64,000 bases of DNA from Zhengitettix transpicula (taxonomy: Eukaryota; Arthropoda; Insecta; Orthoptera; Tetrigidae): positions 58,781,501-58,845,500 of the forward strand of contig CM073593.1 in assembly GCA_037074705.1 (NCBI GenBank). The letters are read 5' to 3'. Numbering within the stretch: position 1 is the first letter of the stretch; each line of letters opens with the position of its first letter. The position numbers and the translations under genes are program-made. Shown here in pieces: positions 49,660 through 60,589 of this stretch. The notes under the pieces are model-generated. The model did no database searches, was not told where the DNA came from, and saw nothing but the letters and a program-made list of their open reading frames with translations.

Positions 49660-49974
49660 GGAAGGGCGGGGGACAAGTACAAAATGCCCGACCTACCTGA
49701 TGCAGGATTTTCTAGGGTTTTCCCTGCATCCCTTTTAGGCGAATTGCCGGGTAGGATCCTTAAACCATAGCCCGGGGGCCCTAGTTAATCCTTGGCTGCC
49801 TTTCTCTACCTACCCGCATCCCCCCTTTCACTCGCTTTCGTATGCTATAAGAGGGGAGTTGCCACTTTGTGGATTACCCTATACATAGCCTGTCTACACC
49901 TTTAAAAAATTACTTCAGCTGGCAGTTGCCACCATCTGGATTACCCTCATGTAGCCTGTAACCCTATATAAAAA
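49660..49974 (+). repeat. SINE-like repeat S, copy 5, with two 3' ends
   Basis: The copy begins at GGAAGGGCGGGGGACAAGTA and runs through the usual blocks to TTGTGGATTACCCTATACATAGCCTGTC, a 3' end like that of copy 8. After about 24 bases a second 3' end follows: GGCAGTTGCCACCATCTGGA...CTCATGTAGCCTGTAACCC and an A-rich tail, like that of copies 1 and 7. The two 3'-end subfamilies are therefore joined in tandem. Confidence 0.88.
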
Positions 49975-52047
49975 AAACACTTCGGGTTAAAAGCTGAATA
50001 CTTAATTTTTTAAATTAGATGATACTTTTTAAAACACATTGCATTTACCTGAAATAAAAATCAATGTAACTAATTATAACAATTTAAATTACTAACCTAT
50101 CTGAGTGAATACATCGTTATCGGTCTATTAACTACGTGAAAAGTGTTAGCGTTATTAAGCCAAAGACAATATAGTTATCCGTTGTCCTTTAATCCATCCA
50201 TATTTGCTTTGGTAATTTGCAGTTTATATATATATATATATATGTATGTATTTATAAATATATATTTCTGAGTCTTTGGTTAGTAGAACTACATATATGA
50301 AAATTAATTTTAAAAATTCCAACAGTTTGTTTCGTTGATCCCGAAAAAACTGGGCGACAGACACGATATCGTTTTATTTATATAAATCGAAGAACTCATA
50401 ACACTCCTTGAAAATTTTATTTTCGATAAATGAATTGTAAATAAATAAGTCTCGTCGTTTGTTTTTCTTCTCTACAACAATGAATATTTAAAGGTAATTG
50501 GGAAGTACCGAAGCTTCCGGAGAAGTGCACAGTTGCATGCGACTGGCTAATCCAAGTTTGCGACGTGATGTTTTGTGCGACGTGACAGATGGCAATTGAT
50601 TGAACCTGTTGTGCTGAGAGATTGATAGTAGCACCAGCTGCCTTGTGCCGTAAGCCATTGTTTCCACCAGGTAGCTGGCTATCATGGGAAATCAGGCCGT
50701 CGCGTCGGCGCCATTGCATGCCACTTCAAAGACCGACCGTTCAATTCAAGTTATGTGGTGGAAATTAGTTTTCCTTATATCCATCCGTCGACTGAACAGC
50801 CTTTAATCTTGAAAGACGAAAAAATACTCCCCTCAGTCGAAAATATTTGTGAAAGGTATCAACATAATCCTAACTTATAATGAAATTGTTGAAGGCAATT
50901 CTTCTTTAAATGTAATAAATGTTGTAGTGGTAGTTTTATTAAATGATAAAGTAATGGGATATATTCCAGAATTTATTAATTATTTAACTGAACATGAAAA
51001 AAATAAAATAAAATAAATACAAATTATGCGTGTTCAGCTAGCTGGGCAAAACAATCGGATCCCTTAATCCCAAGTTAAACCATGGCATACGGTAATTCCC
51101 CCAGGCGCGTCAATGATTGAGACACTTGGCAGTTACCTCGCTTTGATCTCTGGCCGTGATCATTTGGCATCCACGTTCTCTCAGAGTCCTCTGGAAAACT
51201 ACAAATTTAGGGCTGTACATCCGCCCCTGGCGACGGTTCGTCGAGGAGTCTCTTCTATACTTACTGTACAGCCCCTTCGCTGGATGTGAAATATCAATGT
51301 TCTCGACCAATTTTGGATCGATCTTTCCTGAATCAAGAAATGTGATTGGTTCAGGCAGTCACGTGTTAATTAAATTTCTGGAATTTTTTGGAGAGACGTT
51401 TCACACGGTGCGACAGTCCAGGTAACTTCCGAGGGTATACAACCGACGTTCCTAAGTCCAAACCGGACGGATTATCTATCCGTCACGGCGGCGCCTGGTC
51501 AAATTCCAACTTACCAAGCTCTCAACACTTGCAAATATCTAATTAGATAATAAAACTATCGCTCTACAATGTTAAGTACTTAATATAGATATAGCCAAAT
51601 GTACTTAAATTAAAAAATCTAAATTGTAAGCCAAATTTCAAAATTTAACCGTTTCATGTTTTATTAACCTGGGTTTAAATACTGCTAAATATTATGAAAG
51701 GAAGAAAATTATTCAAGTTAGTCACAATTACAATTTCTTTACAATTTATTGTCACTTAAGCTACACTAAGTCGCGTACAGGAATTTTAACAATTGTCTGG
51801 TATCGTAAAATATTCTATTGGTATTTTGATTGAAAATGTACCGTTAATTACGCCAGGCAGGAGGTTTTCTCTTCCGATTTATAAACGAAAATTGAACCAT
51901 CATTGAGTTGTCGAGGCTGAAATTCAAAAGTTGTCTGAAGTAAGAGTTGTGTTAAGTGATTGGATTCATCACACGTTAAATTCAATTTAAAGGAATGGGA
52001 AAAAATACATGTGAAATAATAGTTCTGCAACTATTTATTAAAGTATC
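49975..52047. other. non-coding DNA
   Basis: A short TA tract lies at 50225-50243, next to a partial match (50147-50180) to the first block of repeat K. GC-richer patches occur at 50490-50730 and 51040-51510. In the second, GGGCTGTACA (51210-51219) is matched by TGTACAGCCC at 51265-51274, an exact 10-bp inverted repeat. Frames of 100 codons (50417-50719, minus) and 89 codons (51156-51425) have no recognisable motif. Confidence 0.45.
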
Positions 52048-52345
52048 AGGATGTTCGGCCAGCTGCTTTACGCTACTGGTTGAGGCATGGAGAAAGGAAT
52101 GCTGCGTTTCAACAACAAACCCATGTCCTGTCATCGGAAGGGCGTGGGACAAGTACAGAGTCCAACCTACCTGATGCAGGTTTTTCTAAGGTTTTCCTGC
52201 AATACTTCAGGCGAATTGCCGGGTATGATCCTTAAACTAAAACCCGGGGACCCTAATTAATCCATGGATACCGTGCTCTACCTTTCCGAATCCCCCCCCC
52301 CTTCCCGCCTAATAAAGTTCCTTTCCTATGCTATAACAGCAGTGT
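52048..52345 (+). repeat. SINE-like repeat S, copy 6 (3'-truncated)
   Basis: It starts near TTCGGCCAGCTGC of the head and contains GGAAGGGCGTGGGACAAGTA and CTACCTGATGCAGG. After an expanded C-run (52296-52304) it stops at CTATGCTATAACAG without the 3' end. Moderately diverged. Confidence 0.85.
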
Positions 52346-52651
52346 GTCCCCTAAGTTATTCTTCTTCTTCTCGGCTATCAGCTTGATTAACATTTTAACT
52401 AAACTTTTATTGGCATTGATCCTGAGAAGTCTCTAGCATAACTCTGTCGACAATACCGTGTAATAATAAAATTTTAATGAGAAGAGCATCAGTAGAAACA
52501 CAGATTGAAGGACAACATAAAATCATCCTATGCTGACCCGTGGGTTTTATGTGATTTGGGTTCTTGGTACATGCGTTAAGTAAATCTCGCAAAACAAGTT
52601 AAATAGCTTTAATAATTAGAATTATCAGGTATTTTAATTTTTAAGATGAAT
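52346..52651. other. AT-rich non-coding DNA
   Basis: Nothing recognisable. Confidence 0.5.
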
Positions 52652-52689
52652 AAATAAGTCTGACAGGAGTAATAAAAAATTAAATTAAG

Positions 52690-52745
52690 CAATTGATATA
52701 GTTACACAACGTTTCGTCCTTAATTTAGGAATTGATCGGGTCTAC
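52690..52745 (-). ncRNA. degenerate hammerhead-like motif, left arm
   Basis: On the minus strand CCGAUCA stands in place of CUGAUGA. UUCC pairs with GGA(C) as helix II, then GAAA (TTTC at 52712-52715 on the plus strand), CGUU and GUGU. Core changes at two positions predict inactivity. The ACGU minimal helix III is intact. Confidence 0.45.
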
Positions 52746-52899
52746 GTTCGAGTACAAGATTTGAGGTGGATGCAAATTTTTCAGGACAAGCATCATAATT
52801 TAATAATTCAATATGCCAGATGATTACAATAATTTAGTTTTGATACTTGGATTGAAAATATTTTCCATCCAACTCAATTATTCAGCTCCAATCTGTACC

Positions 52900-52935
52900 T
52901 GCTGATGTCCGAAATCAGGACGAAACGTTGTATAA
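52900..52935 (+). ncRNA. hammerhead-like motif with 2-base core deletion, right arm
   Basis: CUGAUG (52902-52907) leads directly into UCC, which pairs with GGA of GGAC before GAAA (52922-52925), then CGUU. Compared with the common form CUGAUGA-GUCC-loop-GGAC-GAAA, two bases are missing. Otherwise it matches closely. Confidence 0.5.
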
Positions 52936-52990
52936 TTATATCAATTTCCTTCACTGAATTTTTAAACATGAAGAAACATGAAGAAAAGAA

Positions 52991-54437
52991 TAATTTATAG
53001 ATCATTTACAATTCAACGTGAATCCATTTTGATTTTATAAATTATTTTACAAGAAACATAATCTTCAGTTGTCAAAATGAGCTCCATTATTCAAAACAAA
53101 ATAATTTCAAATATATTAGTTAGTTTCTGATTCATATTGGCGACTGATGACAAAACAACAAATTATTTAATTAGTGTATTAATTATGAAGTGTGAATATT
53201 CCTGCGATTTACTAACAATAAGTAAAAAAGTTTATAATCCCCAGATTTATTTTCCTTATTAAATTGTATGATAACTCTAAATTTTAGTTTACGGAAGCTT
53301 TATGCAATATATAACTTATGAAGTAAATTATTTTCAGTAGTAGAACTAATTACAACCACGCCAACTTTTTTTTCTATCGCGTGTTGATATTTTTCTGTTA
53401 CGAGAACCTGTACTTTACATATCTCTGGAAGAGTTTTGATGTTATGTCGTTTTAACGATTAAGTGTCAGTCTGTGCGCGTGACTCTGTTATTTATCTTTA
53501 AATTGCCGACGTCTTTTGGCGCAGTTGCTGCAAAGCCCGGACAGCCAGGCCTAATGAATGCTAAGTGCTGCAAGAGTTGCTATTGATTGGAGATCGTGAC
53601 GTCATCCCCTCACATAAACCTGTTGATTTCCCACGTAGCCCTCAACCCCTTCCCTTACTTCGCTTCCAAAACGTCTACTGTTCCAAATCCACGATGAACC
53701 CGGGGTCTAGACTGGTATCGGCTGAGCCACAATTTCATTACATGGAACTTGGACTGGAGCCAACAGTTCGCCAAACCTGTTGTTCACACTAGCTTTCGTT
53801 TCTGGCACGTGTTTATTGACGTCAGTTTAATTTGCGCCAGTTTAAATTTTTAGGTATATATACATTTTTATAATTTTTATTTAAATTATTTTATAGATTT
53901 GCATTTCCAATACGTCTTGATTATGCCGTATTTCACCTGTTAAGAAACTTTTGTTAGCATAAGTCATATTTATTACATCCTTCCGAGATACAGGGCTCCA
54001 AGCGAGTTGAATTTCAGAAAAATACATTTAATTTTCGGCATTATCCATGTATTAAATACAAAAAAATGTACTTAATCTACTGTAAAAAAATTTATCCGTC
54101 TTTAAAAGTACCGAAGAAAAATTTTGTTTATTCTATTTTGAATTTGATTTTACTGTCTTTTAATATTTTAACGTTGTCTGAGAGTTTATTAAAGACAATC
54201 TGCGAATATCCAATGTTGAAAGACAAGAACTACCAATGTTCTTCATAAAGAAAGGTTTATTATTTCAAAGACAACGTAGGTATCTATAGCTAATAATTCA
54301 AATTATTTTTATGTTTTCCTATTATTTGGTTGATATTGTCCTTAAATATATACCCAAGGTGTACCGCTAGAAAGTATAAATGCTAACATAGAAATTGACT
54401 GAAATCTGTTAATACATGTTTTGCAATAAATACATAA
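52991..54437. other. non-coding DNA
   Basis: 53500-53830 is GC-richer and carries a 75-codon frame without any motif. The remainder is AT-rich. No RNA gene is seen. Confidence 0.45.
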
Positions 54438-54760
54438 ACAGGCCACAAGTCAGAAAAAATTAACAACTTCCAAAGTAATTTATACAATAGAAATATATAA
54501 TTATGACGTTTCGTCAGTAATGAACTGTTACATTTTCAGATTCATTTGTAATTTTTTGGAAGATATTATTGAAAGATCTTGGAGACGTAATACTCCATTC
54601 CCTTATAGATATTAACTGTGTTGTATATCTCTTTTTTAACATGTAAATGTACAGATGATGAAGTCCCAAATTATGGTCGAAACGTCCTGAAAATATTTTT
54701 TATCAAGTGTTAATTTTTGTGAATTAATCCTTATGAACCATCCCGCTCAGTAGGAACCTG
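54438..54760. mobile_element. foldback element with paired hammerhead-like motifs (54.45-54.75 kb)
   Basis: A minus-strand motif ACTGACGAAACGTCAT (about 54518-54503) and a plus-strand motif TGGTCGAAACGTCCTG (54674-54689) face outward. The left arm ends in the family block TTTTTTCTGACTTGTGGCC (minus strand, about 54459-54441). The limits are approximate. Imperfect similarity between ATAAATACATA (54427) and ATAAATATATA (54768) is not enough to call a target duplication. Confidence 0.55.
54650..54690 (+). ncRNA. hammerhead ribozyme-like motif
   Basis: UGAUGA (54656-54661; the first core C is replaced by A) is followed by AGUCCC...GGUC, GAAA (54679-54682), CGUC and CUG. GUC is the preferred cleavage triplet and ACGU the minimal helix III. 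CAG before the core pairs with CUG directly after GUC, so helix I survives with a sequence different from that of other copies. Confidence 0.5.
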
Positions 54761-54858
54761 TAATCACATAAATATATACGTGAATGTACTATCGTGACAC
54801 ATCGCCGGTCACGTTCAGGATTTATACAAATTTACCCTTCAGTAAAACAAGAGTTGTC

Positions 54859-55201
54859 CGCTATTCCCATTGGAATAGTCGGCCAGCTGCCACCTAAACT
54901 GGTCGAGGAACGGAGAAGGGAATGCTGCGTCCCTACAGCGAACTCCTCTCCCGCTATCGGAAGGGCGTGGGACAAGTACCCAATGCCCGACCTACCTGAT
55001 GCAGGTTTTTCTATGGTTTTCCCTGCATTTCTTTAGGCGAATGCCGGGTAGGATCCTTAAACCATCGCCCGGGGGCCCTAGTAACCCTTGGCTACCTTCC
55101 TCTACCCTTCCGCATCCCCCCTTTCAAATCCCTTCCTATGCTATTAAAGGGGAGTTGCCCAATGTGGATCATCCTCATGTAGCCTGTTGCCCTAAAAAAA
55201 A
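54859..55201 (+). repeat. SINE-like repeat S, copy 7 (full length)
   Basis: A full-length copy of about 343 bp. The head has CGCTATTCCCATTGGAATAG and TCGGCCAGCTGCC. Mid blocks are GGAAGGGCGTGGGACAAGTA, CTACCTGATGCAGG and GGGTAGGATCCTTAAACCAT. The 3' end is CTCATGTAGCCTGTTGCCCT plus an A-run. Identity with copy 8 is high over the whole length, so both are relatively recent. No clear polymerase III A- and B-box pair can be seen, so it may be a non-tRNA SINE or the tail of a longer element. The short ATTCC/GGAAT inverted repeat at its start is notable. Confidence 0.9.
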
Positions 55202-55539
55202 CATTGATCGGTAATCAGATATATAAATATTGATTTGAGATTCAATTACGTTATTACTTTTCAGGATAACTTCAATCTCAACGATATAGTATGTTACAAA
55301 AGTTTTTTTCTAAATATGATCTTAAAATCCAATTGTAACCCATCATGAGGTCTTAATATATTTAATAACAAAGCATTTTCTCTAATCTCTTTACATATTA
55401 TTTTCGTCAGGTTTTTATTTACTATTATTCTGTTTTCTCTTCGACATTTTGTTCCTTTAATTTATTTTTAATTGTTTCAAATATCTGTGAACCATTTAAG
55501 TATTATCGATAAATATAATTATGAATTAAATAAATTGTC
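55202..55539. other. AT-rich non-coding DNA
   Basis: The block CATCATGAGGTCTTAATATA (55341) resembles the minus-strand ribozyme-like block at 55620-55600. It may be a detached fragment of that element. Otherwise nothing is recognised. Confidence 0.45.
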
Positions 55540-55626
55540 TTTAGTCAGAATATTTATAAAGTTTATTTCAAAAATATATATTAAATAAACGACGTTTCGA
55601 TGACTTTTAAGACCTCATCGGGGGAT
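55540..55626 (-). mobile_element. single arm of a hammerhead foldback element (55.6 kb)
   Basis: On the minus strand CCGATGA (55621-55615) is followed by a linker, GAAA (55598-55595), CGTC and an AT-rich arm ending in ATATTCTGACTAAAGAC near 55555-55539, the usual family block. No inverted partner arm is evident nearby, so it appears to be a solo or truncated copy. Confidence 0.5.
55585..55625 (-). ncRNA. degenerate hammerhead-like motif
   Basis: CCGAUGA differs from CUGAUGA at one core base. GAAACGUC follows with the minimal ACGU helix III and a GUC triplet. Helix II is weak (GGU...AUC). Predicted inactive because of the core change. Confidence 0.45.
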
Positions 55627-57401
55627 GTCAATATTTATCTACAATTTGGAAAATGGTAACGTGCATTTATAACGTTTTTTAATTGAAAATAAATATAATT
55701 TTAATGTAATTTTTCTTACAATTTTCTGAGAATAAAATTTAGAGGCAAAGTTTTGCTTCCTTCCTCGTAGTAACCGAAATTAAACTCTTGAGTAGTAATG
55801 AAATGTGTCCAAGAACAATGTATTATTTCCTGAATATACTGATAATACAATAAAGTTTTTAAATTTCATTACTATATTGTTACAAAAAAGTCTAAAATAT
55901 TAAATTAACTGGATATCATAAATTTTGTTTACTTTATTTGTGTCAGATTTTAAATTTAAAGCTGTTGGAGTGGAACGGTTATAAAACATCTTAAATCTTT
56001 ATTTAAAATCAATAATTTGGCACAATCACATATGTGATTATGGAGTTACATGTGTTTGGACACAAATGAGAAAATTTGAGTATTTAATTTAATATTTTTT
56101 TATGTTCTTAAATACGGGTATTTAGTATTTATATAGGTCAAACAAAAGGGGTCTCATAGCTAAAAGATTATAAAGTCAGGTATTTTTTAATCGTTATTAC
56201 TAGCAGTTGTTTTGAGTCTAAATATTTACGACAGATTTTCCTGTCTGGTGTATGAGAATCGTCGTCTGGAAAGTGGGATGGAAATTGGATTTTTATCACT
56301 AGCAGGTAAAATTTTGATTTAATGAGCAGTAATTGCGATGTTTACAATGGATCCGATAAACACCACGAGACTGACACGCGATACTTTGCATCCGAAGTAT
56401 TTCATATCCCTTTTTCAGACTCTCTTCTAGGATAGACCGGTATTTCATTCAACATTATTCGTTTTGTTACGTTAACGAATTTTTCTGTCTGGAATGCGCC
56501 GTGGTGTTAACTATATGAGCTATTATCGCGGATTCCTGGGAGCCGTTTTTCTGCACGGCGCATGCGCACAGTCCCCGGGGATTCCCAGCAACAGTAACAC
56601 AGCTACGAGGGCGGAGCCTCTGCCACGTCTGGTTTTTTTTTTCATCACAATGTGTGGCTACGTTTATAGCAGGTGCTAACAAACCGCGCATAAATAATTA
56701 CTTGATACCGCGCTTCAATAAAACATAAAATCTCAATTTTAGCTTTGCCACGTTCGCCACTTGCTACACAACACACACACTGCTGAATGTATGATCTGGG
56801 CGGTGACTAGAACTCAGTAGACGTGCATACATTGTTAAACGTAACGAAATAATGAAAAAAAAAACATTGCAGTTTTTAGTTCTCTGCGTAGTGCATAAAA
56901 ATTAGGAGAATGATATAGGCAGCACATGATAAAACACTGTCACCTCTCGCTTCCGCTATTCCTTACATTCACCTCGATAACCACTCTAAGTAATGAGAAA
57001 CTCGATCAATACTTCACTTAATGCAGGCTTCTCATTGCCATCATACTTCAAATCTATACATAAAAGAATGCTCTGATAACGGATGAGATAATGAATACTA
57101 ATCTTCATAGAAGCATTAATTCTCCTAAGCCAATTTTGTGGTTCAGTTACGGAACGTATCCCTTACTAGTACGATGGGAAAATATTTGAGTCCCCCAAAT
57201 TATTATTTAATGGTACATAATAATGAAATAGACTTAACTGGCAGTTCCTTTTAAGTTCATTGTATAGATATTCATTTATAAGAAGGAAACAGAATAATTT
57301 CCAGTCAAAGTAAAATTTTACCTAATTTCATTAGTCATTCGCAAAAGAAAAATAAACTGAAAAAATTACTTTGGTTGAATAAAGATATGAGTACATAAAT
57401 A
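55627..57401. other. non-coding DNA with a GC-rich patch
   Basis: 56490-56650 is GC-rich (for example CACGGCGCATGCGCACAG) with opposed short frames on both strands and no motif. The rest is AT-rich and featureless. Confidence 0.45.
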
Positions 57402-57659
57402 TTCTAATAAAATTAATATTAAGAAATAAAGCCAAACACAGACAGAATAATATAAATACCGCACAACAAAGCTTTTCAGTTTTGTCAACTGACGAGTGCA
57501 GTTGTGTCGCTCTAGGCTGCTCTTAGCACCTGGAAAGGGAGAAGGTTCCCAGAAACGTTGTGTGGTATTTATCACTTATTTTTTCAGTACTTGGCTGTCT
57601 TTCTTATTATTAATTTTCAATCAGCCGTAAATTTTTTCAGTTTCATTTCTAATAAAATT
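57402..57659 (+). mobile_element. foldback hammerhead element (57.4 kb), 13-bp target duplication
   Basis: TTCTAATAAAATT occurs exactly at 57402-57414 and 57647-57659 and brackets a 232-bp insert. The left arm (57421-57471, with GCCAAACACAGACAGAATAA) is the reverse complement of the right arm (57553-57606, with ATTTATCACTTATTTTTTCA and GGCTGTCTTTCTT). The centre carries TCAACTGACGAGTGCAGTTG and GTGTCGCTCTAGGCT, shared with the 19.9-kb and 41.5-kb elements, and a hammerhead-like core. No coding capacity. Confidence 0.83.
57526..57563 (+). ncRNA. hammerhead-like motif, decayed core
   Basis: GCAC, then CUGGAAA (one or two changes from CUGANGA), GGGA pairing with UCCC as a four-pair helix II, GAAA (57552-57555), CGUU and GUGU (57560-57563). 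Helix I GCAC/GUGU and helix III ACGU are intact, so the fold survives although the core sequence has changed. Confidence 0.5.
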
Positions 57660-57739
57660 CACTGTAATCCATACTTTTTCTTTGGAATTCTCCTTCACGT
57701 GAGTTTTTTTCTGTTCCGTATTTAGAGCTATTTATTTAT

Positions 57740-58088
57740 CGCTATTCCCATTGGAATAGTCGGCCAGCTGCCTCCTAAACTGGTCGAGGCACGGAGAAGG
57801 GAATGCTGCGTCCCCACACCAAACTCCTCTCCTGCTATCGGAAGGGCGTGGGACAAGTACCCAATGCCCGACCTACCTGATGCAGGTTTTTCTAGGGTTT
57901 ATCTTGCATTTCTTTTAGGTGAATGCCGGGTAGGATCCTTAAACCATAGCCCGGGGGCCCTAGTTACCCTTGGCTACCTTCCTCTACCCTTCCGCATCCC
58001 TCCTTTCAAATCCCTTTCCTATGCTATAAGAGGGGAGTTGCCAGTATGTGGATTACCTTATACATAGCCTGTCTACACCCAAAAAAAA
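57740..58088 (+). repeat. SINE-like repeat S, copy 8 (full length)
   Basis: Full length, about 349 bp. It has the same head, mid blocks and length as copy 7 but the other 3' end (CCTTATACATAGCCTGTCTACACCC plus A-run). It begins about 80 bases after the foldback element at 57.4 kb. The two near-identical full copies 7 and 8 suggest recent activity or regional duplication. Confidence 0.9.
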
Positions 58089-60156
58089 TGTTAATTGCAG
58101 TTTATTTTAGCATTGAGTAAAAAATTGACGTGTTGGTTTTTCATTGGTGCTTACTCGGACCATGACGTGATTGTGTCTTGTAGTAGCTTTCCTCTGCCTG
58201 GTAGCCGGGTGCTTTGACCTTACTCTAACCCCAGTCACTTAACTTTAAATTTTATCTGTCTTGTGCCTTTACAAGCTACATATTCATTAAAATTTCTCTG
58301 TATGACTGTGTCGTATGGTTACGCTTCATTCGTTGTGCTCTATTTCCGTTCTTCAATTTGTTCATGCCATTATTCATCACACTGATAAGTAACATCAGTA
58401 TTTGCTCAAACAGTGAAGATATCTTCACTGCGGATATAAATATAAAATGTTCAGGATTTACCACAACACTCTTTCGTTGCCAAGAAGTTTTAAATTCTGA
58501 TCAGTCCGGTTCGTTCTCAACGGAATATTTGGAATCTTTAACACTGAATGATACTTTATAATTTTATATCATTTTAAAGTATTAGTAAAATATTTAAAAA
58601 CTTCATATTTATGCCAGGAAGGGTGATAATTGATAACGCATTTTTTTATTACGAAATCGGGGTTAGTTTGTAAGAGAGAAAAATATTGTTTATTATTTAA
58701 ATTGATTCAATGTCATATCGGTATAATTCATTGAATAAAAATATATTGAAAACCGTTGTCCGCAATAGTTCAAGAATACCCTACATAATAATCCGCTAAT
58801 TAATAAATATGGTATTGCCTCACATAAATAATTTACCGTTGGCTATCGTTTTTATAAGCGGGAGTTGCAGAAAGGACACTAAATTGTCTTGAAACTTATA
58901 ACAAGGCGCTTTAAATTGCTTTCCATTATACCATTTCCTTTAATGTAAATTAATTACCGCGAATTCATAAGGCGCCTTTGTTTTTTAAAACGTTTATAAA
59001 TCAGACGAATACAATAGCTTGGTTACTTTTGAAGCATAATAACATATTATAGTTCTTATTGCAGTTAATTAAGGGGTTGTAAAGTAATGAAAGCGATTCG
59101 AGTTCGTGTGGATTATTACTCACGTTTTCATTAAACTGATTAATAAGTGTTTAATAATTTTACATAAAAACAACTTCAGTCTTAAATTGTTCAGTTATTT
59201 TCATTTTATGCGGAGCTCTCTATCTTGTTGTTAATAATTGGTCAGATAAAATAGGGACACGGAAGATAGTTATAAACATTTTGAGAATTTAATGAAAATA
59301 TACATAATAATGTAGCTGTGTCATAAAATTAGGTACGAAGATTTTCATTGCTGATTACGATAAAGACAGAAAGTTCAAACAAAAGTAAAGAAAATAAACA
59401 ATTTGAGACTGAAAATTGTTTTTTTATTAAAAATTATTTTTCATGGATGCCTCCACAATTACCACTTTTACGTAATTATCTGGTGGAGGTTTGTGATTCT
59501 GCCGTGTGGCAATCTGAAGACACATCGTGACCGTTCTTTTGTAAGTTGAAAGTACCGAACCAAGGAAGCGGTTTCTTCTCAATTTCGCTATGGAAATTAC
59601 TGTACACCGAAGTAATTACACGGGGAAGTAGAGTTGTCCTGGTTGTCCTTTGCGCAATGCAGTCGTCGTTATAGTGAAGACTTCAGCAACGCGACAGTGA
59701 AAAGTGCTCGTAGACTACGCAACGTTCTTATCTCGTCCTAGTCTGCGGAATTTTCTGTCGCTAGGCAAAAGATTTCCTTTCGAGATAGCGGCCGCGGAAG
59801 AATGAGAATCCGACAGAAAGCATTTCAGAAAGTAATTAGGCGAAGGTTATAATAGTTCTGACTCTCATCTGCGGGCATCTTGATTAGAAACAGCTCGAGA
59901 AATAATGCTCGCCCAGGGTCTTCGCAATTTTAATACAGTACTACGAAACTAGTATTAAACAGTTAGAAAATACAATACAATACGTTATCTGATTTTAATC
60001 ATACATGCAAATTATTAAAATTAATATAAAACTTATTTCCCAAATTTACTGATACTGTATTTAATTCAAATTGAAATTAGTTTAATTTATACAGTAGGTA
60101 CTTATTACATTTTTATAAGTCATTAAATTTAACATTACCTTTCCCTGGTTTATCAA

Positions 60157-60158
<2 letters not shown>
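58089..60158. other. non-coding DNA
   Basis: 58120-58190 shows a short match (GGTTTTTCATTGGTGCTTAC) to the second block of repeat K. 59560-59900 is GC-richer without a long frame. No gene is recognised. Confidence 0.45.

Positions 60159-60198
<40 letters not shown>
60159..60198. repeat. (TA)n microsatellite
   Basis: An uninterrupted AT dinucleotide tract of about 40 bases. Confidence 0.97.
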
Positions 60199-60203
<5 letters not shown>

Positions 60204-60589
60204 GACTATGTTTAAAGTTTAATTTATTTGCATAGCATTTAAAAATAGGTACATAAATTAAAAATAGATTTAGATGGTATAGAATATCATTGGCAGCTAT
60301 TTAAATAAAATTACTTTAAAATTTAAATATAATACATGCACGTTAATAATATAATAATTAACTAAAATTACTTTAATATTAAAGATTCACAAATAGATTA
60401 TATTATTTCAATAGCCGATATTGGTATCTATTCTAAATCTATTTTTTAAAAGTAATACAAATATTAATACACAAAATTTAACGATTGTCTGACAATTTAT
60501 AAATTAATGACTTATTGACAGTTATGTCACAAAAAATAAGATAAAAATTACAATAAACTGACTTATTTTAAAATTAAATACTAAAAACA

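Larger units (their letters stand above)
52652..52990. mobile_element. foldback element with paired hammerhead-like motifs (52.7-52.95 kb)
   Basis: The left arm (minus strand, about 52745-52690) reads AATTCCTAAATTAAGGACGAAACG then TTGTGTAACTATATCAATT. The right arm (plus strand, 52900-52948) reads TGTCCGAAATCAGGACGAAACG then TTGTATAATTATATCAATT. They are inverted copies reading outward. A short tandem repeat ACATGAAGAA lies at the right edge (about 52966-52985). No exact target duplication was found and the outer limits are approximate. Confidence 0.6.

Noticed and set aside
50417..50719. Two overlapping minus-strand frames of 100 and 65 codons
   Set aside because: Two frames open over the same DNA point to base composition, not coding; neither has a recognisable motif.
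51395..51425. GAAACGUC on the minus strand near 51405 as a hammerhead end
   Set aside because: The upstream box reads CUGGACU, too far from CUGANGA, and no family arm follows.
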